From: Pararhodobacter oceanensis
GTDB lineage: Bacteria > Pseudomonadota > Alphaproteobacteria > Rhodobacterales > Rhodobacteraceae
DNA: 64,000 nucleotides
Reading direction: 5' to 3'
Assembly (NCBI RefSeq): GCF_003076755.1
Contig: NZ_QDKM01000001.1
Coordinates: 496,001 to 560,000, forward strand
Below are positions 27,326-37,900 of the stretch, in pieces (the first letter of the stretch is position 1; every line of letters begins with the position of its first letter). The position numbers and the translations under genes were made by a program. The notes beneath the pieces were generated by a model that was given only the letters and a program-made list of their open reading frames with translations, made no database searches and was not told where the DNA came from.

Positions 27326-27845
27326 CTGGTTCCTCGCATATGCTGGCAGGCCACCCGGACGGCAGCCTGATAAATTCAGCGCCTTAGTAGTTGGCGCGCG
27401 AAGGGGGATCAACCCTGAATCTGGCGTCAAACCGGGCTCCGGGGCGCTGTTTGCGGGGTTTTCGGACGTGGGCGAGTGGCTGCCACGGGGCGGTTAACGG
27501 TTGCGCAACCATTCCGGCGGATGATGCGGATTGGCCTGCCTCATTGGTATCGGGTATTGGTACCTCTCGCTGCGGCGCGCGCGCAGGCGATCTATATGTC
27601 GAATCGCACCCGGTCTTGGAACCGGCGGGCGGCGGAGCGACGGGAAGGTTAACGCCCCCTGCGACAGGATGCGGGATTGCGGGCGGGTGATATCGCGTGG
27701 GACAGAGGCTGCGCGGTTCGGGCGCGTCCGGTTGGGTGCTGTCTGCCCCCTCCCCGTTTCAGATTGGAGCCCTTTCATCCATGCGCAACACCCCGTTCAC
27801 CACTGATATCGCAGCACAATTTCACCCGCAGACCGGATCGCAGCA
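27326..27845. other. 520-bp gap between tig and ubiX
   Basis: No credible gene. Must contain the divergent promoters for tig and ubiX. The only structure noticed is the perfect 12-bp palindrome GGTTGCGCAACC at 27499-27510. Open frames here lack family similarity and good start sites. Confidence 0.5.
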
Positions 27846-28412
27846 ATGAGCGCCCCGCAGCGTATGGTGGTGGGGATTTCGGGCGCCTCGGGGGTCATCT
27901 ACGGGGTGCGCCTGTTGGAAATCCTGCGCGAGCTCGGCATCGAATCCCATCTGGTGATCTCTGCCGCCGCCGAGATCACTCTGGCGCATGAGACCTCGCT
28001 GAAACTGGCGCAGGTCCAGGCCCTGGCCAGTCAGGTGCACGCGGCGGGCGACATCGCGGCGGGGATCGCCAGCGGCTCGTTTCGCACCATGGGGATGATC
28101 GTCGCCCCCTGTTCGGTGCGTTCGATGTCCGAAATCGCCAGCGGTGTGACCTCGGGGCTGCTGACCCGCGCGGCGGATGTGACGTTGAAAGAGCAGCGAA
28201 AACTGGTGCTGATGGTGCGCGAAACACCGCTGCATCGAGGGCATCTGCGCACGATGGCGCAGCTCGCCGAGATGGGCGCGATCATCGCCCCGCCGGTGCC
28301 CGCCTTCTACACCCGCCCCACGACGCTGGCGCAGATCATCGATCACAGCCTCGGCCGCATCCTCGATCTGTTCGGCATCGACGCGCAGGTGGTGAATCGC
28401 TGGAAGGACTGA
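27846..28412 (+). CDS. ubiX: Flavin prenyltransferase UbiX
   Basis: 188 aa. It makes prenylated FMN, the cofactor for the UbiD decarboxylase of ubiquinone synthesis. Signature blocks: VVGISGASGVIYGVRLLEIL (about 8-27), SGSFRTMGMIVAPCSVRSMSEIASG (the conserved SGS-x(n)-M...PCS region), and KLVLMVRETPLHRGHLRTM. No ubiD is in the window. A tRNA-Leu gene on the opposite strand follows 45 bp downstream. Confidence 0.95.
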   Translation: MSAPQRMVVGISGASGVIYGVRLLEILRELGIESHLVISAAAEITLAHETSLKLAQVQALASQVHAAGDIAAGIASGSFRTMGMIVAPCSVRSMSEIASGVTSGLLTRAADVTLKEQRKLVLMVRETPLHRGHLRTMAQLAEMGAIIAPPVPAFYTRPTTLAQIIDHSLGRILDLFGIDAQVVNRWKD

Positions 28413-28457
28413 GAGGCGCGAGGCGCATCAGCGCAATCGTGTTAACCTTGTTGAAAA

Positions 28458-28541
28458 TGGTGCGGGTGAAGGGACTCGAACCCCCACGCCAAAGGCGCCA
28501 GAACCTAAATCTGGTGCGTCTACCAGTTCCGCCACACCCGC
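28458..28541 (-). tRNA. tRNA-Leu(UAG)
   Basis: Read leftward: acceptor GCGGGTG pairs with CACCCGC, discriminator A and encoded CCA. The anticodon arm CCAGA-TTTAGGT-TCTGG carries anticodon TAG (reads CUA and other CUN codons). A long variable arm (CGCCTTTGGCG) and the T-loop TTCGAGT mark it as a class II leucine tRNA. Confidence 0.97.
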
Positions 28542-28671
28542 ATCGGCGCTCTGATAGCAACCTTGCCGCGGTAAGGCGAGAGCAAAAGCCCCGAAATCGC
28601 GAGAGTGCTGACATATTTTCACCATCATTGGTTCCAATATGGAAACGATAGGTCATTGTCAGGTATTCACC

Positions 28672-29175
28672 ATGTTTCAACAATTTACCCCCTCCCTCGT
28701 TCCGGTGCCCCGGGTCTCGGCGCGGGCGCGGCCAACGGGATTGCTGGCGGGCACGGTGGTGCGCACGGCGGATGGAGAATTGCCGGTGGAATATCTGCTG
28801 GCCGGGGACCGGGTCGCCACGGTGAGCAATGGATTGGTCGAATTGCGCGGCACCTCGCTGGTCGAGGCGCAGGATATCGATGTGGTCTGTTTCGCCCCTT
28901 CGGCATTGGGAAGATTGCGGGATTTGGTGGTGCCGATGCATCAACAGGTGCTGGTGCATGACTGGCGCGCGCAGATTTTACATGGGCGCGACTCGATGCT
29001 GACACCGGCGGCCTCGATGGTTGATGACCTGCATGTAACCCGTGAGCGGCGCGAAGCGGTGCGGCTGATCCGGCTGCATTTTGACGATCCGCAGGTGCTT
29101 TGGGCCGATGGGTTGAAAGTGGCGAGCGCGCCGACACCGGCGCCGGGGATCCTTGCGACGGGGCTGTTGCATTAA
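28672..29175 (+). CDS. Stand-alone Hint-domain (hedgehog/intein-like) protein
   Basis: 167 aa. GTVVRTADGELPVEYLLAGDRVAT (about 25-48) is the start of the Hint fold found in many Rhodobacteraceae proteins; VVPMHQQVLVHDWRAQILHGRDSMLTPAASMVDD corresponds to the later block with the conserved SPxHxxL-like His (PMHQQVL). The residue before GT, where self-processing Hint domains have Cys, is here in LLAG, so self-cleavage is unlikely. The ATG at 28672 is preferred (weak CAGG eight bases upstream); an ATG at 28639 is possible. Function unknown. Confidence 0.7.
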   Translation: MFQQFTPSLVPVPRVSARARPTGLLAGTVVRTADGELPVEYLLAGDRVATVSNGLVELRGTSLVEAQDIDVVCFAPSALGRLRDLVVPMHQQVLVHDWRAQILHGRDSMLTPAASMVDDLHVTRERREAVRLIRLHFDDPQVLWADGLKVASAPTPAPGILATGLLH

Positions 29176-29283
29176 GGATGTTCGCGGTTCGGATTAACCG
29201 GTTAACCTGAATTTACCGACCGGCGCGAGGGATTTGCAGGGCCATTGTATCCTCACCCCGGTACGACATTTCACAGATATTGG

Positions 29284-30807
29284 TCAGTGCGCTATTAGCC
29301 CGCGCAGCACCTGAGGAATCGCCTCGTGCAGATCCTCGGCGATCAATCCGGGGCCGAAAACCTGTGCGGCGCTGGCATGGAGATAGGCGGCGCTGGCGGC
29401 GGCCTCGAAACCGGGCATGCCGCGCGCCAGAAGTCCGGCGATCAGACCCGCGAGCACATCTCCGGCGCCCGCGGTGGCGAGCCATGGCACGGCGCGCTCG
29501 CGCAGGGCGGCATGGAGGGCGCAGCGCCCGTTCGGACCGGCGATCACCGTATCCGGCCCTTTCATCAGCAATGTGACCCCCAATTCCTGCGCGGCCTCTG
29601 TTGCGGCGTCGATCCGTGAGGGGCCGCCGGATCCGCGCATGCGTGCGCTCAAATCGGGGAAGAGACGGGCGAATTCGCCGCCATGCGGGGTGAGGATGCA
29701 GCCCGCGTGGAGATGCGCGCGCAGGGCGGCGTCGCCCGCGATTAAGGTTAACGCATCGGCATCGAGGACGCAGGGGCGTGTATCGCGCAGCGCCACATCG
29801 ACAAGCGCATGGGCGCGGGCGTCGAGGCCCAGTCCGGGACCGAGGAGAAGCGCGCTGATCCGTGGGTCGCTGAGGCTGGTGGCGAGGTCATCAGCAGTAT
29901 CAACCGGCGTCAGCATCACCGCATCGAGCCGCGCGGCGTTCTCAGGGATCGCCGCCCTCGGGCAACCCAAAGTCACCAGACCGGCGCCGATGCGCAAAGC
30001 CGCGCGCGCCGCCAGACGGGCGGCACCGCCCCTGCCCGAGCCGCCCGAGAGCACCAAAGCATGCCCGTGCGAGAATTTATGGCCGCCGGATTTACCAAGA
30101 TTACAGAGCGGCCCGGTGATCAGGGGGATGCCCGGCTCGGGCCGCAGGCCCAAGGGTGCGATCTCGAGGGCGCCGCAAATCTCGGGGCCTTCGGCCAGCA
30201 TATGGCAGGGTTTGGGGGCGTGGAAAGTGACGGTGAGATCGGCGCGGAAGGGCGCGTCGCACAGCCAGCGCCCGCTGTCGCTACACAGGCCGGTGGGCAG
30301 ATCGACGGCGACGCGGGTGAGGCGCGTGAATTCTGCGCTGGCGGTATGGACGGGGGCGAGTAGCGCCTCGGGGCTGCGGCTTTGACCGATGCCCAAGAGC
30401 GCGTCGATCAGCACCGCGCCCTCGGAAAGACCGTCGCGGATCGCCTCGGCGGTCAGCGGATACACCCCCTGCCCTGCGGCGAGCCAGCGGCGGGCGTTTT
30501 CGCCGGCGTCGCCCACGGGGATCTGGCCAGCGCTCAAGGTTTCGGCGGTCAGCGCACAGACCCGCACCTGCCAGCCGCGCGCCGCCAAGAGCCGCGCGAT
30601 GACGAACCCGTCGCCGCCATTATTGCCCTTGCCGCAGAGCACCACGGCGCGGTTTGCTTCGGGGGCATGCGCGATGATTGCCTTGACAACGCCCTCGCCC
30701 GCGCGCTCCATCAAGGTTAATCCGCTGACCTCACCCGCCGCGATCGCCCTCTGCTCGAGGGCGCGCATCTGCGCGGTGGTCACGATATCCGGTATCTGCC
30801 CTGTCAT
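29284..30807 (-). CDS. nnrDE: Bifunctional NAD(P)HX epimerase / ADP-dependent NAD(P)HX dehydratase
   Basis: 507 aa fusion that repairs hydrated NAD(P)H. The N-terminal epimerase (YjeF_N) domain has ALEQRAIAAGEVSGLTLMERAG and VVLCGKGNNGGDGFVIARLLAARGW (about 52-75). The C-terminal ribokinase-like dehydratase (carbohydrate kinase family) has VLSGGSGRGGAARLAARAALRIGAGLVTLG, LLGPGLGLD, ILTPHGGEFARLF and the anion-hole motif TAGAGDVLAGLIAGLL near residue 460. The fused two-domain form is standard in bacteria. The ATG at 30805-30807 is used. It lies upstream of, and divergent from, glnB. Confidence 0.93.
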   Translation of the reverse strand: MTGQIPDIVTTAQMRALEQRAIAAGEVSGLTLMERAGEGVVKAIIAHAPEANRAVVLCGKGNNGGDGFVIARLLAARGWQVRVCALTAETLSAGQIPVGDAGENARRWLAAGQGVYPLTAEAIRDGLSEGAVLIDALLGIGQSRSPEALLAPVHTASAEFTRLTRVAVDLPTGLCSDSGRWLCDAPFRADLTVTFHAPKPCHMLAEGPEICGALEIAPLGLRPEPGIPLITGPLCNLGKSGGHKFSHGHALVLSGGSGRGGAARLAARAALRIGAGLVTLGCPRAAIPENAARLDAVMLTPVDTADDLATSLSDPRISALLLGPGLGLDARAHALVDVALRDTRPCVLDADALTLIAGDAALRAHLHAGCILTPHGGEFARLFPDLSARMRGSGGPSRIDAATEAAQELGVTLLMKGPDTVIAGPNGRCALHAALRERAVPWLATAGAGDVLAGLIAGLLARGMPGFEAAASAAYLHASAAQVFGPGLIAEDLHEAIPQVLRGLIAH

Positions 30808-30939
30808 CCGCCAATTCCGGTGAATTGCATTCAAATCCTGCATATTTCGCGGGCGATTTGCCTAGATTTTAAGCAAAACGCTCGAATTTCGCCCATTTGG
30901 CGGGAACTCCCGCCCCGGCAGGAGGTTAGTCGATTGTGA

Positions 30940-31353
<414 letters not shown>

Positions 31354-31429
31354 TCACGCGCTGTGATCACAACCAGCATGACGCCGGGAAATTAGTCAAA
31401 CACGCATAACTGCAACTCAGGGGAAACCA

Positions 31430-32836
31430 ATGAGCGTTGAGAAAGTTCTGAAGAAAATCAAAGATGAAGGCATCGAATATGTCGATGTCCGCTTTACCGA
31501 TCCGCGCGGCAAGCTGCAGCATGTCACCATCGTCAACGACCTGATTGACGAGGATTTTCTGGAAGAAGGCTTTATGTTCGACGGCTCGTCGATTGCCGGT
31601 TGGAAGTCGATTGACCAATCCGACATGAAGCTGATGCCGGACACCGAAAGCAGCTATGTGGATCCGTTTTACGCCGAGAAAACGCTGGCCATCCACTGCA
31701 ATGTGGTCGAGCCCGACACCGGCGAGCCCTATGCCCGCGACCCGCGCGGCACGGCGATCAAGGCCGAGGCGTATCTGAAGTCCTCCGGCATCGGCGATCA
31801 GGCGTTTTTCGGCCCCGAGGCCGAGTTCTTCCTGTTCGACGATGTGCGCTATGCGGTGACCCCGGGCAAAGTCGGCTTTTCGGTCGATGCGGAATCCGCC
31901 GCCTGGAACACCGACACCGAATTCGAGGGCGGCAATCTGGCTCATCGCTCGAAGCTCAAGGGCGGGTATTTCCCGGTCAACCCGGTTGACGACGCGCAGG
32001 ATATCCGCTCGGAAATGCTGTCGACGATGAAGGCGATCGGGATGAAGGTGGACAAGCACCACCACGAGGTTGCCACCTGTCAGCACGAGCTGGGGCTGGT
32101 CTTTGGCGGGCTGACCGAACAGGCCGACGAGATCCAGAAATACAAATACATCATCCATAATGTCGCCCATGCCTACGGCAAGACCGCGACCTTCATGCCA
32201 AAGCCGATTGCCGGTGATAACGGCTCGGGGATGCATGTGAATATGTCGATCTGGAAAGACGGCAAGCCCTTGTTTGCAGGCGATAAATACGCTGATCTGT
32301 CGCAGGAGGCGCTGTATTTCATCGGCGGCATTCTGAAGCACGCCAAGGCGCTGAACGCGATCACCAACCCCTCGACCAACAGCTACAAGCGGCTGATCCC
32401 CGGGTTCGAGGCGCCGGTTCTGCGGGCCTATTCGGCGCGCAACCGCTCGGGCTGTGTGCGCATTCCGTGGACCGAATCGCCCAAGGCCAAGCGCGTCGAG
32501 GCACGCTTCCCCGACCCCGCCGCGAACCCCTATCTGTGCTTTGCCGCGCTCTTGATGGCCGGGCTTGACGGGATCAAACACAAGATCGACCCGGGCGCCG
32601 CCTCGGATAAGGATCTTTATGATCTGCCGCCCGAAGAACTGGCCGCGATCCCCACCGTTTGTGGCTCGCTGCGCGAGGCGCTGGAGGAGCTGGAGAAGGA
32701 TCACGAGTTCCTGCTGGCCGGAGATGTGTTCACCAAGGACCAGCTGGACGGCTATATGGCGCTGAAATGGGACGAGGTTTACGCCTATGAGCACACGCCG
32801 CATCCGGTAGAATTCCAGATGTATTATAGCTGCTGA
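31430..32836 (+). CDS. glnA: Glutamine synthetase type I
   Basis: 468 aa, GSI-beta length. Beta-grasp and catalytic domains are intact: [30 protein letters not shown] (NGSGMH loop), the adenylylation site DLYDLPPEE with Tyr397 exactly where expected, and [10 protein letters not shown]. Adenylylation implies control by GlnE and P-II. A strong terminator lies about 50 bp after the stop codon. Confidence 0.97.
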   Translation: MSVEKVLKKIKDEGIEYVDVRFTDPRGKLQHVTIVNDLIDEDFLEEGFMFDGSSIAGWKSIDQSDMKLMPDTESSYVDPFYAEKTLAIHCNVVEPDTGEPYARDPRGTAIKAEAYLKSSGIGDQAFFGPEAEFFLFDDVRYAVTPGKVGFSVDAESAAWNTDTEFEGGNLAHRSKLKGGYFPVNPVDDAQDIRSEMLSTMKAIGMKVDKHHHEVATCQHELGLVFGGLTEQADEIQKYKYIIHNVAHAYGKTATFMPKPIAGDNGSGMHVNMSIWKDGKPLFAGDKYADLSQEALYFIGGILKHAKALNAITNPSTNSYKRLIPGFEAPVLRAYSARNRSGCVRIPWTESPKAKRVEARFPDPAANPYLCFAALLMAGLDGIKHKIDPGAASDKDLYDLPPEELAAIPTVCGSLREALEELEKDHEFLLAGDVFTKDQLDGYMALKWDEVYAYEHTPHPVEFQMYYSC

Positions 32837-32887
32837 TCGGCGGGTGATCTGGCGCTAATCCGGCGGATCACAGGTTGAGAATGACGG

Positions 32888-32915
32888 AAAGGGCGCCTTC
32901 GGGGCGCCCTTTTTG
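32888..32915 (+). terminator. Intrinsic terminator of glnBA
   Basis: AAAGGGCGCC-TTCGG-GGCGCCCTTTTT: a perfect 10-bp stem with a UUCG-like loop and T run after glnA. Confidence 0.92.
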
Positions 32916-32919
32916 CTGC

Positions 32920-33255
32920 GCAGCGATGAGGGGTGCGTCCGACACTGGGTGGGCGCGCGCGAGCTCTGAACGGCGCGCGGCACTTCAAAGCATGGGTGTT
33001 GGTTGCGCTGGGAAGGACATCGCCAAGCGCCCTCCCGAGGGGAAGGGTCGGGCGCGGCCCGTGGGTGGCACGGGCCTGAGTGTTAGCCTGCTTGTGAGTA
33101 AAGCGGAAAGGGACGCGCCCGATCCTGGGTGGGCGGATGAGCGCTTGGAACGACGCGCGGCGCTTCAAAGCATGTGTGTCGGTTGCGCTGGGAAGGACAT
33201 CGCCAAGCGCCCTCCCGGGGGGAGGGTCGGGCGCGGCCCGTGGTTCCCACGGGCC
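32920..33255 (+). repeat. Repeat family A, two tandem units (A1, A2)
   Basis: Two units with an exact 180-bp offset: the 36 bases from 33001 and from 33181 (both starting GGTTGCGCTGGGAAGGACAT) are identical. Each unit runs TGGGTGGGCG - GCGCGGC - ACTTCAAAGCAT (or GCTTCAAAGCAT) - GGTTGCGCTGGGAAGGACAT - GCCCTCCC - GGGTCGGGCGCGGCCCGTG - CACGGGCC, with internal hairpins (GCCCTCCC...GGGAGGG; GGCCCGTG...CACGGGCC). A1 about 32920-33076, A2 about 33087-33255. The same family recurs in reverse at 44487-45057 and 62133-62290. A long open frame crosses the repeats but is an artefact of composition. Confidence 0.85.
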
Positions 33256-33421
33256 AAACAGGTGGATGGTGAGGCGGCGAAAGCTATCCCGTGCGTGGAA
33301 AGGGGCGGAAAGGTGTGCCCCCGGGCCAAACAGGGCGCAGGCGCGAAGGGCGCTTCCACGGCGCGGCTTTTGCGGTATACCGGTGTCAGAGGGAGCAACA
33401 GGCGCCCGGCAGGAGAGCGGT

Positions 33422-33436
33422 ATGAGACCGGCATGA
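33422..33436 (+). CDS. Possible four-codon leader ORF (MRPA)
   Basis: ATG AGA CCG GCA TGA. It has an AGGAG six bases upstream, and its stop codon overlaps the ATG of the next gene (33433), which itself has no suitably spaced ribosome-binding site. This may be a minimal coupling ORF or chance. Confidence 0.25.
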   Translation: MRPA

Positions 33437-33861
33437 GCAAATATCATCCCCTTGACGTGCGCCACCCGTCGAACAAACACCGGCAGCGCAATACCTATCT
33501 ATTGGCGCCGGTGGATCATGCCGCCTATGAGTTGCAGCCGCTGCAAAGCCAGAGCGAACCCGCGGCGCGGCGCCGGGTCTCGAGCAAGCGGAAACGTTCA
33601 GAAACCCAGGCTGACAGCACGGCCCAGAACACGCCAGCGGCGACGCCCTGGGGGCAATCGAATGAGGCGGCTGCGGTGCAGACGCCAGCGCCCGCCAGCA
33701 CCGGCGCGGCGCCGCCGGTGATCCAGAAACCGCGCAAAAGCTGGCTGCCGACGCTGATCATCTTTGGCGTCATCGCCTATGCGGTGCTGCGCAACACCTC
33801 GTTTGGCCGCGATATCAGCTTTATGGTGATGCGCGCGCTCTATGACCTCGGGGTATTGTGA
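33433..33861 (+). CDS. Hypothetical protein with one C-terminal membrane helix
   Basis: 142 aa, not recognised. A hydrophilic, Ala/Pro/Gln-rich N-terminal two-thirds with a basic patch (RRRVSSKRKRSE) leads to one membrane helix, LPTLIIFGVIAYAVLRNT (about 108-125), and a short C-terminal tail ending LYDLGVL. A cytoplasmic domain anchored by its C-terminus is likely. Codon use matches neighbours. It may start through translational coupling with a four-codon ORF; upstream in-frame codons run into repeat A2 and are not considered coding. Confidence 0.6.
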   Translation: MSKYHPLDVRHPSNKHRQRNTYLLAPVDHAAYELQPLQSQSEPAARRRVSSKRKRSETQADSTAQNTPAATPWGQSNEAAAVQTPAPASTGAAPPVIQKPRKSWLPTLIIFGVIAYAVLRNTSFGRDISFMVMRALYDLGVL

Positions 33862-33974
33862 GGCGGGCTTTGAGCCGCAACCCTTAGGATTTTAAGCACT
33901 TCGCGCAAGCCTCGCGCGCCCGCGACGTGTAATCTGCTCCTGCCCCGCGACGTTTTCGGGGCAGGAAGGACGAC

Positions 33975-34829
33975 ATGCGAAATGGTCAGGGCATTGTCGG
34001 GGCGACCTTATTGTTTGGCCCCAATGACCCGCCACCCGACCTTGTGGCCTCGATGCAGTTTCTCGTCGACGATTTGCGTTCCGATGGACACCGCATATCC
34101 GGGCTGCGGCTGGGTGCGCGGTCCATGCGGCTGCGCGCGGATCAGTTCGAACTGGCATTAACCATCGCCGACACGCCGATCCCCGAACATGCAATGACGC
34201 AATTGTTTCGCCCGGCGGCGTTGTATAGCGACGAAGAGCGGCCGGATTTCTCGAAAGTCCATCTGCTGCGCAATCTGCGCGGACACAGCCATGCGCTGGG
34301 GTTTTTGCTGCGCCGTCGCGGGCCACCGCTGGCGGATGAGCTGGAGGCCGAGCAGGAGCTGGTGCGCAAAGGGCGGCTCTGTCTGCTGCCGGTGATTGAA
34401 GCGGCGCCGCCCTTGCTGATGATCTGGCAGCCGGGCGGGTTGTTGCTGTCGAAAACCGAGTTTATCCGCGCCGATCCCGATATCCTGCGCCGTGGGGCGC
34501 CGCCGGGGCAGCCCCTGCTAATCACCGGGGCAAACCGCGCCCGCGCCGCGCGTCCCGGCCTGACCACACAGCCGATCCGCCTGCCCCCCCAAAGCCGCAG
34601 CGCGCGCGCCGAAGGGCGGTCGGGCGGGCGGGTGTTTGGCAGCCACCAGCCGCAGCGGCCCAAGGTGCTGCCACGGCTGGAGGGGGCGGATAGTGAGGTG
34701 GTCGCGGCACTGCGGGCGCCGGTGGTCGCACCGGATGCGCCGCGCCGCGGCCGGCTGGGGTTGTTTGTGGCGGTGGCAGTGCTGGGGCTGTTCCTGCCGC
34801 AGGTTCTGGGCCAGTGGTTGCCGCTTTAG
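33975..34829 (+). CDS. Hypothetical protein with C-terminal membrane anchor
   Basis: 284 aa, not recognised. The N-terminal about 160 residues look like a compact globular domain (GIVGATLLFGPNDPPPDLVASMQFLVDDLRSDGHRISGLRLG...RGHSHALGFLLRRRG). A low-complexity Arg/Pro/Ala linker follows, and a single terminal helix, GLFVAVAVLGLFLPQVLGQWLPL, that would anchor it in the membrane. Good-looking RBS (GGAAGGA) before the ATG at 33975. Same strand as the preceding single-helix protein, 113 bp apart; they may be related in function. Confidence 0.65.
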   Translation: MRNGQGIVGATLLFGPNDPPPDLVASMQFLVDDLRSDGHRISGLRLGARSMRLRADQFELALTIADTPIPEHAMTQLFRPAALYSDEERPDFSKVHLLRNLRGHSHALGFLLRRRGPPLADELEAEQELVRKGRLCLLPVIEAAPPLLMIWQPGGLLLSKTEFIRADPDILRRGAPPGQPLLITGANRARAARPGLTTQPIRLPPQSRSARAEGRSGGRVFGSHQPQRPKVLPRLEGADSEVVAALRAPVVAPDAPRRGRLGLFVAVAVLGLFLPQVLGQWLPL

Positions 34830-34983
34830 CGCCCCTGATGGCCGCCCCTGACGCCTCGCCGTGGGTGAATGGGCGCTTTATGCCTTACGACAAGCGCGAA
34901 AGCGTCCCGAGGTGCCGCCCCTGATGCGCGCCCAGCTACGGGCGCCTCGGTAAACGCAGGCGCCCCCTGCCCCCCGCGCGCCG

Positions 34984-37900
34984 TTATTCGGCGGCGTGCA
35001 GCGGGTTTTGCTCGGGGTCGGCCTCGTGCGTGTCGGGGGTGGGTTTTGGCTTGGCTTTGGCGGGCGGCGGCGCGGCGACGGGATCCCAGATAATCTCGGC
35101 ATTGCGGACCTTGCCGGTGCGCCTTAGCAGCGCCCGATCCTCGCGGTCTGCACCCGCCCGAAGCGCGCGCAGACGCGGGCCGAGCGTGGTGACAAGGCGC
35201 GAGACCCAGACCCGCGCGGCCAAGAGCGCAGGCGTCAGAATCAGCGTCAGAATCGTCGAAGTGCCAAGCCCGAACACCACCGCCGAAGCCAGCGGTTTCC
35301 ACATCATCGAGGTCGGGCTGTCGATTGAATAGCCGCCGTTCACAAAGTCAATCGACACGCCCAGCATCATCGGCGCGAGACCGGCGATGGTGGTGATCGT
35401 GGTCAAGAGAACCGGCCGCAACCGCTGTTCGGCGGTGCGCACGATGGCCTCGATCCGCGGCATATAGCGGACGAAATCCTGATAGGTGTCGATCAGCACA
35501 ATGTTGTTGTTCACCACGATCCCGGCCAGCGCGACAATGCCGGTGCCGGTCATGATCACCGAGAAGGGCTGCGCCATCACGATCATCCCGATCAACACGC
35601 CCGCAGTGGATAGCACCACCGCGACCAGCACCAGAACCGAGTTATAGAAACTGTTGAACTGCGCCAAAAGAATGATGAACATCAAGCCCATAGCCGCGCC
35701 GAATGCTCCGGCGAGGAAGGCTTGCGATTCCTCTTGGTCCTGCTGTTCGCCGGTCCATTGCCAGTCGATACCGGCGGGCAGCGGCGCCTCGTTTTGCAGC
35801 CAAGTGGTCAATTCGGCGATCCGTTCCGAGGCGGTCACCGGCACCATACGCCCGCCCGCCTCGAGGATCGCGTCGCGGGCTTCGGTGGCGATCCGCGCGG
35901 CCTCCGAGCCGACGGGATGGGCGCGGGGATCGACCTCACCGCGCGGGGCCAGCCGCAGGCTTTGCCCCTCGGCATCGAGGATATGGATCAGATCGGGCGC
36001 AACCCCGGCCTTGACGTCGAAATAGCGCCGCTCGCCGAAACGGTCGATGGTGCCGCGCAGGGCGACCGGCTCGCGGGTGACGAAATTGGACAGCGGGATC
36101 AACCCCTGCGCGGTCTGCACCCGCAGCGTGTCGAGGGTGGAAAGAAGCCGGTCGCCCTCGGGCAGGCGGACGCGGATTTCGACCTCTTCCTCCGAGGTTT
36201 CGACGCGCATTGTGTCCAGCATCAGGCCGCGGGTGATCAGCTGCACCATGCCGCCAACGGTCTGCACATCGGCGCCGAAGCGGCCCGCGACGGCGGTATC
36301 GACGCGGATTTCCCAATCGATACCGGGCAGCGGGCGGGTGTCTTCGACATCGACCACACCGCCGATGTCCGCCATTCTTGCGCTGACCAGATCCACCGCG
36401 CGGCCCAGCGTTTCAAAATCGTCGCCGATCAGCCGCAAATGCACCGGTTTTGCCGAGGCCGGGCCGCCGGTCATGATCATGAATTCGGTGATAATCCCGG
36501 GGATCTGGCGGAATTGGGCCTCCATCCGGTCAAGCACCGCTTGCCCGCGCAGGCTGTCGTCATCGCCGCGCTCATCCCAATTGACCAGTTCGAACTGGAT
36601 CTGCCCGATGGCGTCGCGCGGCGCCTGCGCACCGGCGGTATTGGCATTGAGCCCGCCCGAGCCGCCAAAGGCAAAGCTGGAGGCAACGCCCGGCTCGCCA
36701 ATCACCACCTCTTCGACGAGGCCCAGCAGATGGTCCTTTTCCTCAAGGCTGAGATTGCCGCGCGCGCGGACATAGACGATGCCCTGCTCGGGCTCGGTGG
36801 GGGCAAAGAAATCAACCCCGTAGTTATTGTTGCCGTAGAAGATAAAGACTTGGTAAACCGCGAAGAAAATCACCGAGATGGTGATGAAGGGCATGAACCA
36901 ATTGCCGACGATCAGGCGGGTGAAACGGCCAAAGAGGGTGCGTTGCTCGCCCGAGCGCACGCGCTGCGGTTTGGCCGCGGGTTTGAGCGCGTTAAGGCTG
37001 ATCGACATGCCGACCGCGCCAAGCAGCATCGCCAGCGCACCGGGCAGAAAGCGCAGGGCCGAGTCCGGCACCACCGCCTCGGGGGACTGCGCGAAGACCA
37101 GCGCGGGATTGAGCAGCACCAGCGCCCCGCCCGCCAGCAGCGCCAGCGCGGCAAACATCACCGGCAGGCGCAAGAGCCACGGCAGGCGCCGCAAGCGCTG
37201 CGCGATCTGGTCAAACCGGCGCGCGATACGGCCCGTGACGCCGCCCATCACCGGCAGGAAAATCAGCGCCACGATCAGCGAGGCCGAGAGCACGAAAATC
37301 AGCGTGACCGGCAAAAGCCCCATGAATTCGCCGGCAACCCCGGGCCAGAACAGCATCGGCAGAAAGGCGCAGAGCGTGGTCGCGGTGGAGGCGACGACCG
37401 GCCAGAACATGCGTTTGGCGGCGGCGACATAGGCATCCATCGGGCCTTTGCCCTGTTTGATCTGCTGGTCGGCGTATTCGGCCACCACCACCGCGCCATC
37501 GACCAGCATGCCGACCGCAAGGATCAGGCCGAACATCACGATATTCGAAATCGTCACATCCATCAGACCCAGCAGGATAAAGCTGAGCAGGAAGGACGAG
37601 GGGATCGCGAAACCGACCAAAAGCGCCGAGCGGGTGCCGAGGCTGGCCAGCACCACGATCATCACCAAGGCGATGGCGGTGAGCACCGAACCCTCAAGCT
37701 GGCTGATCATCGAACTGACCTGATAGGAGCGGTCGAGCGCCGGTGTCACGATGATCGAATCGCGCAGCTCCTGCGGCCATGCGGCGACGGTCTCATCGAC
37801 CACCGCGCGCACCGCATCAACGGTGCCGATCAGGTTGAAGCCCTTGCGTTTGACCACCTGCAGGGCCAGCGTCGGCGCGCCCTCGAAACGGGCGGTGCCC

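Noticed and set aside
27391-27690. 99-codon rightward frame between tig and ubiX
   Set aside because: No ribosome-binding site, no family similarity, and it lies where the tig and ubiX promoters must be.
32875-33432. Open frame running from the glnA terminator through both family A units into the membrane-protein gene
   Set aside because: It crosses an intrinsic terminator and two DNA repeats; only the part from the ATG at 33433 looks like protein.
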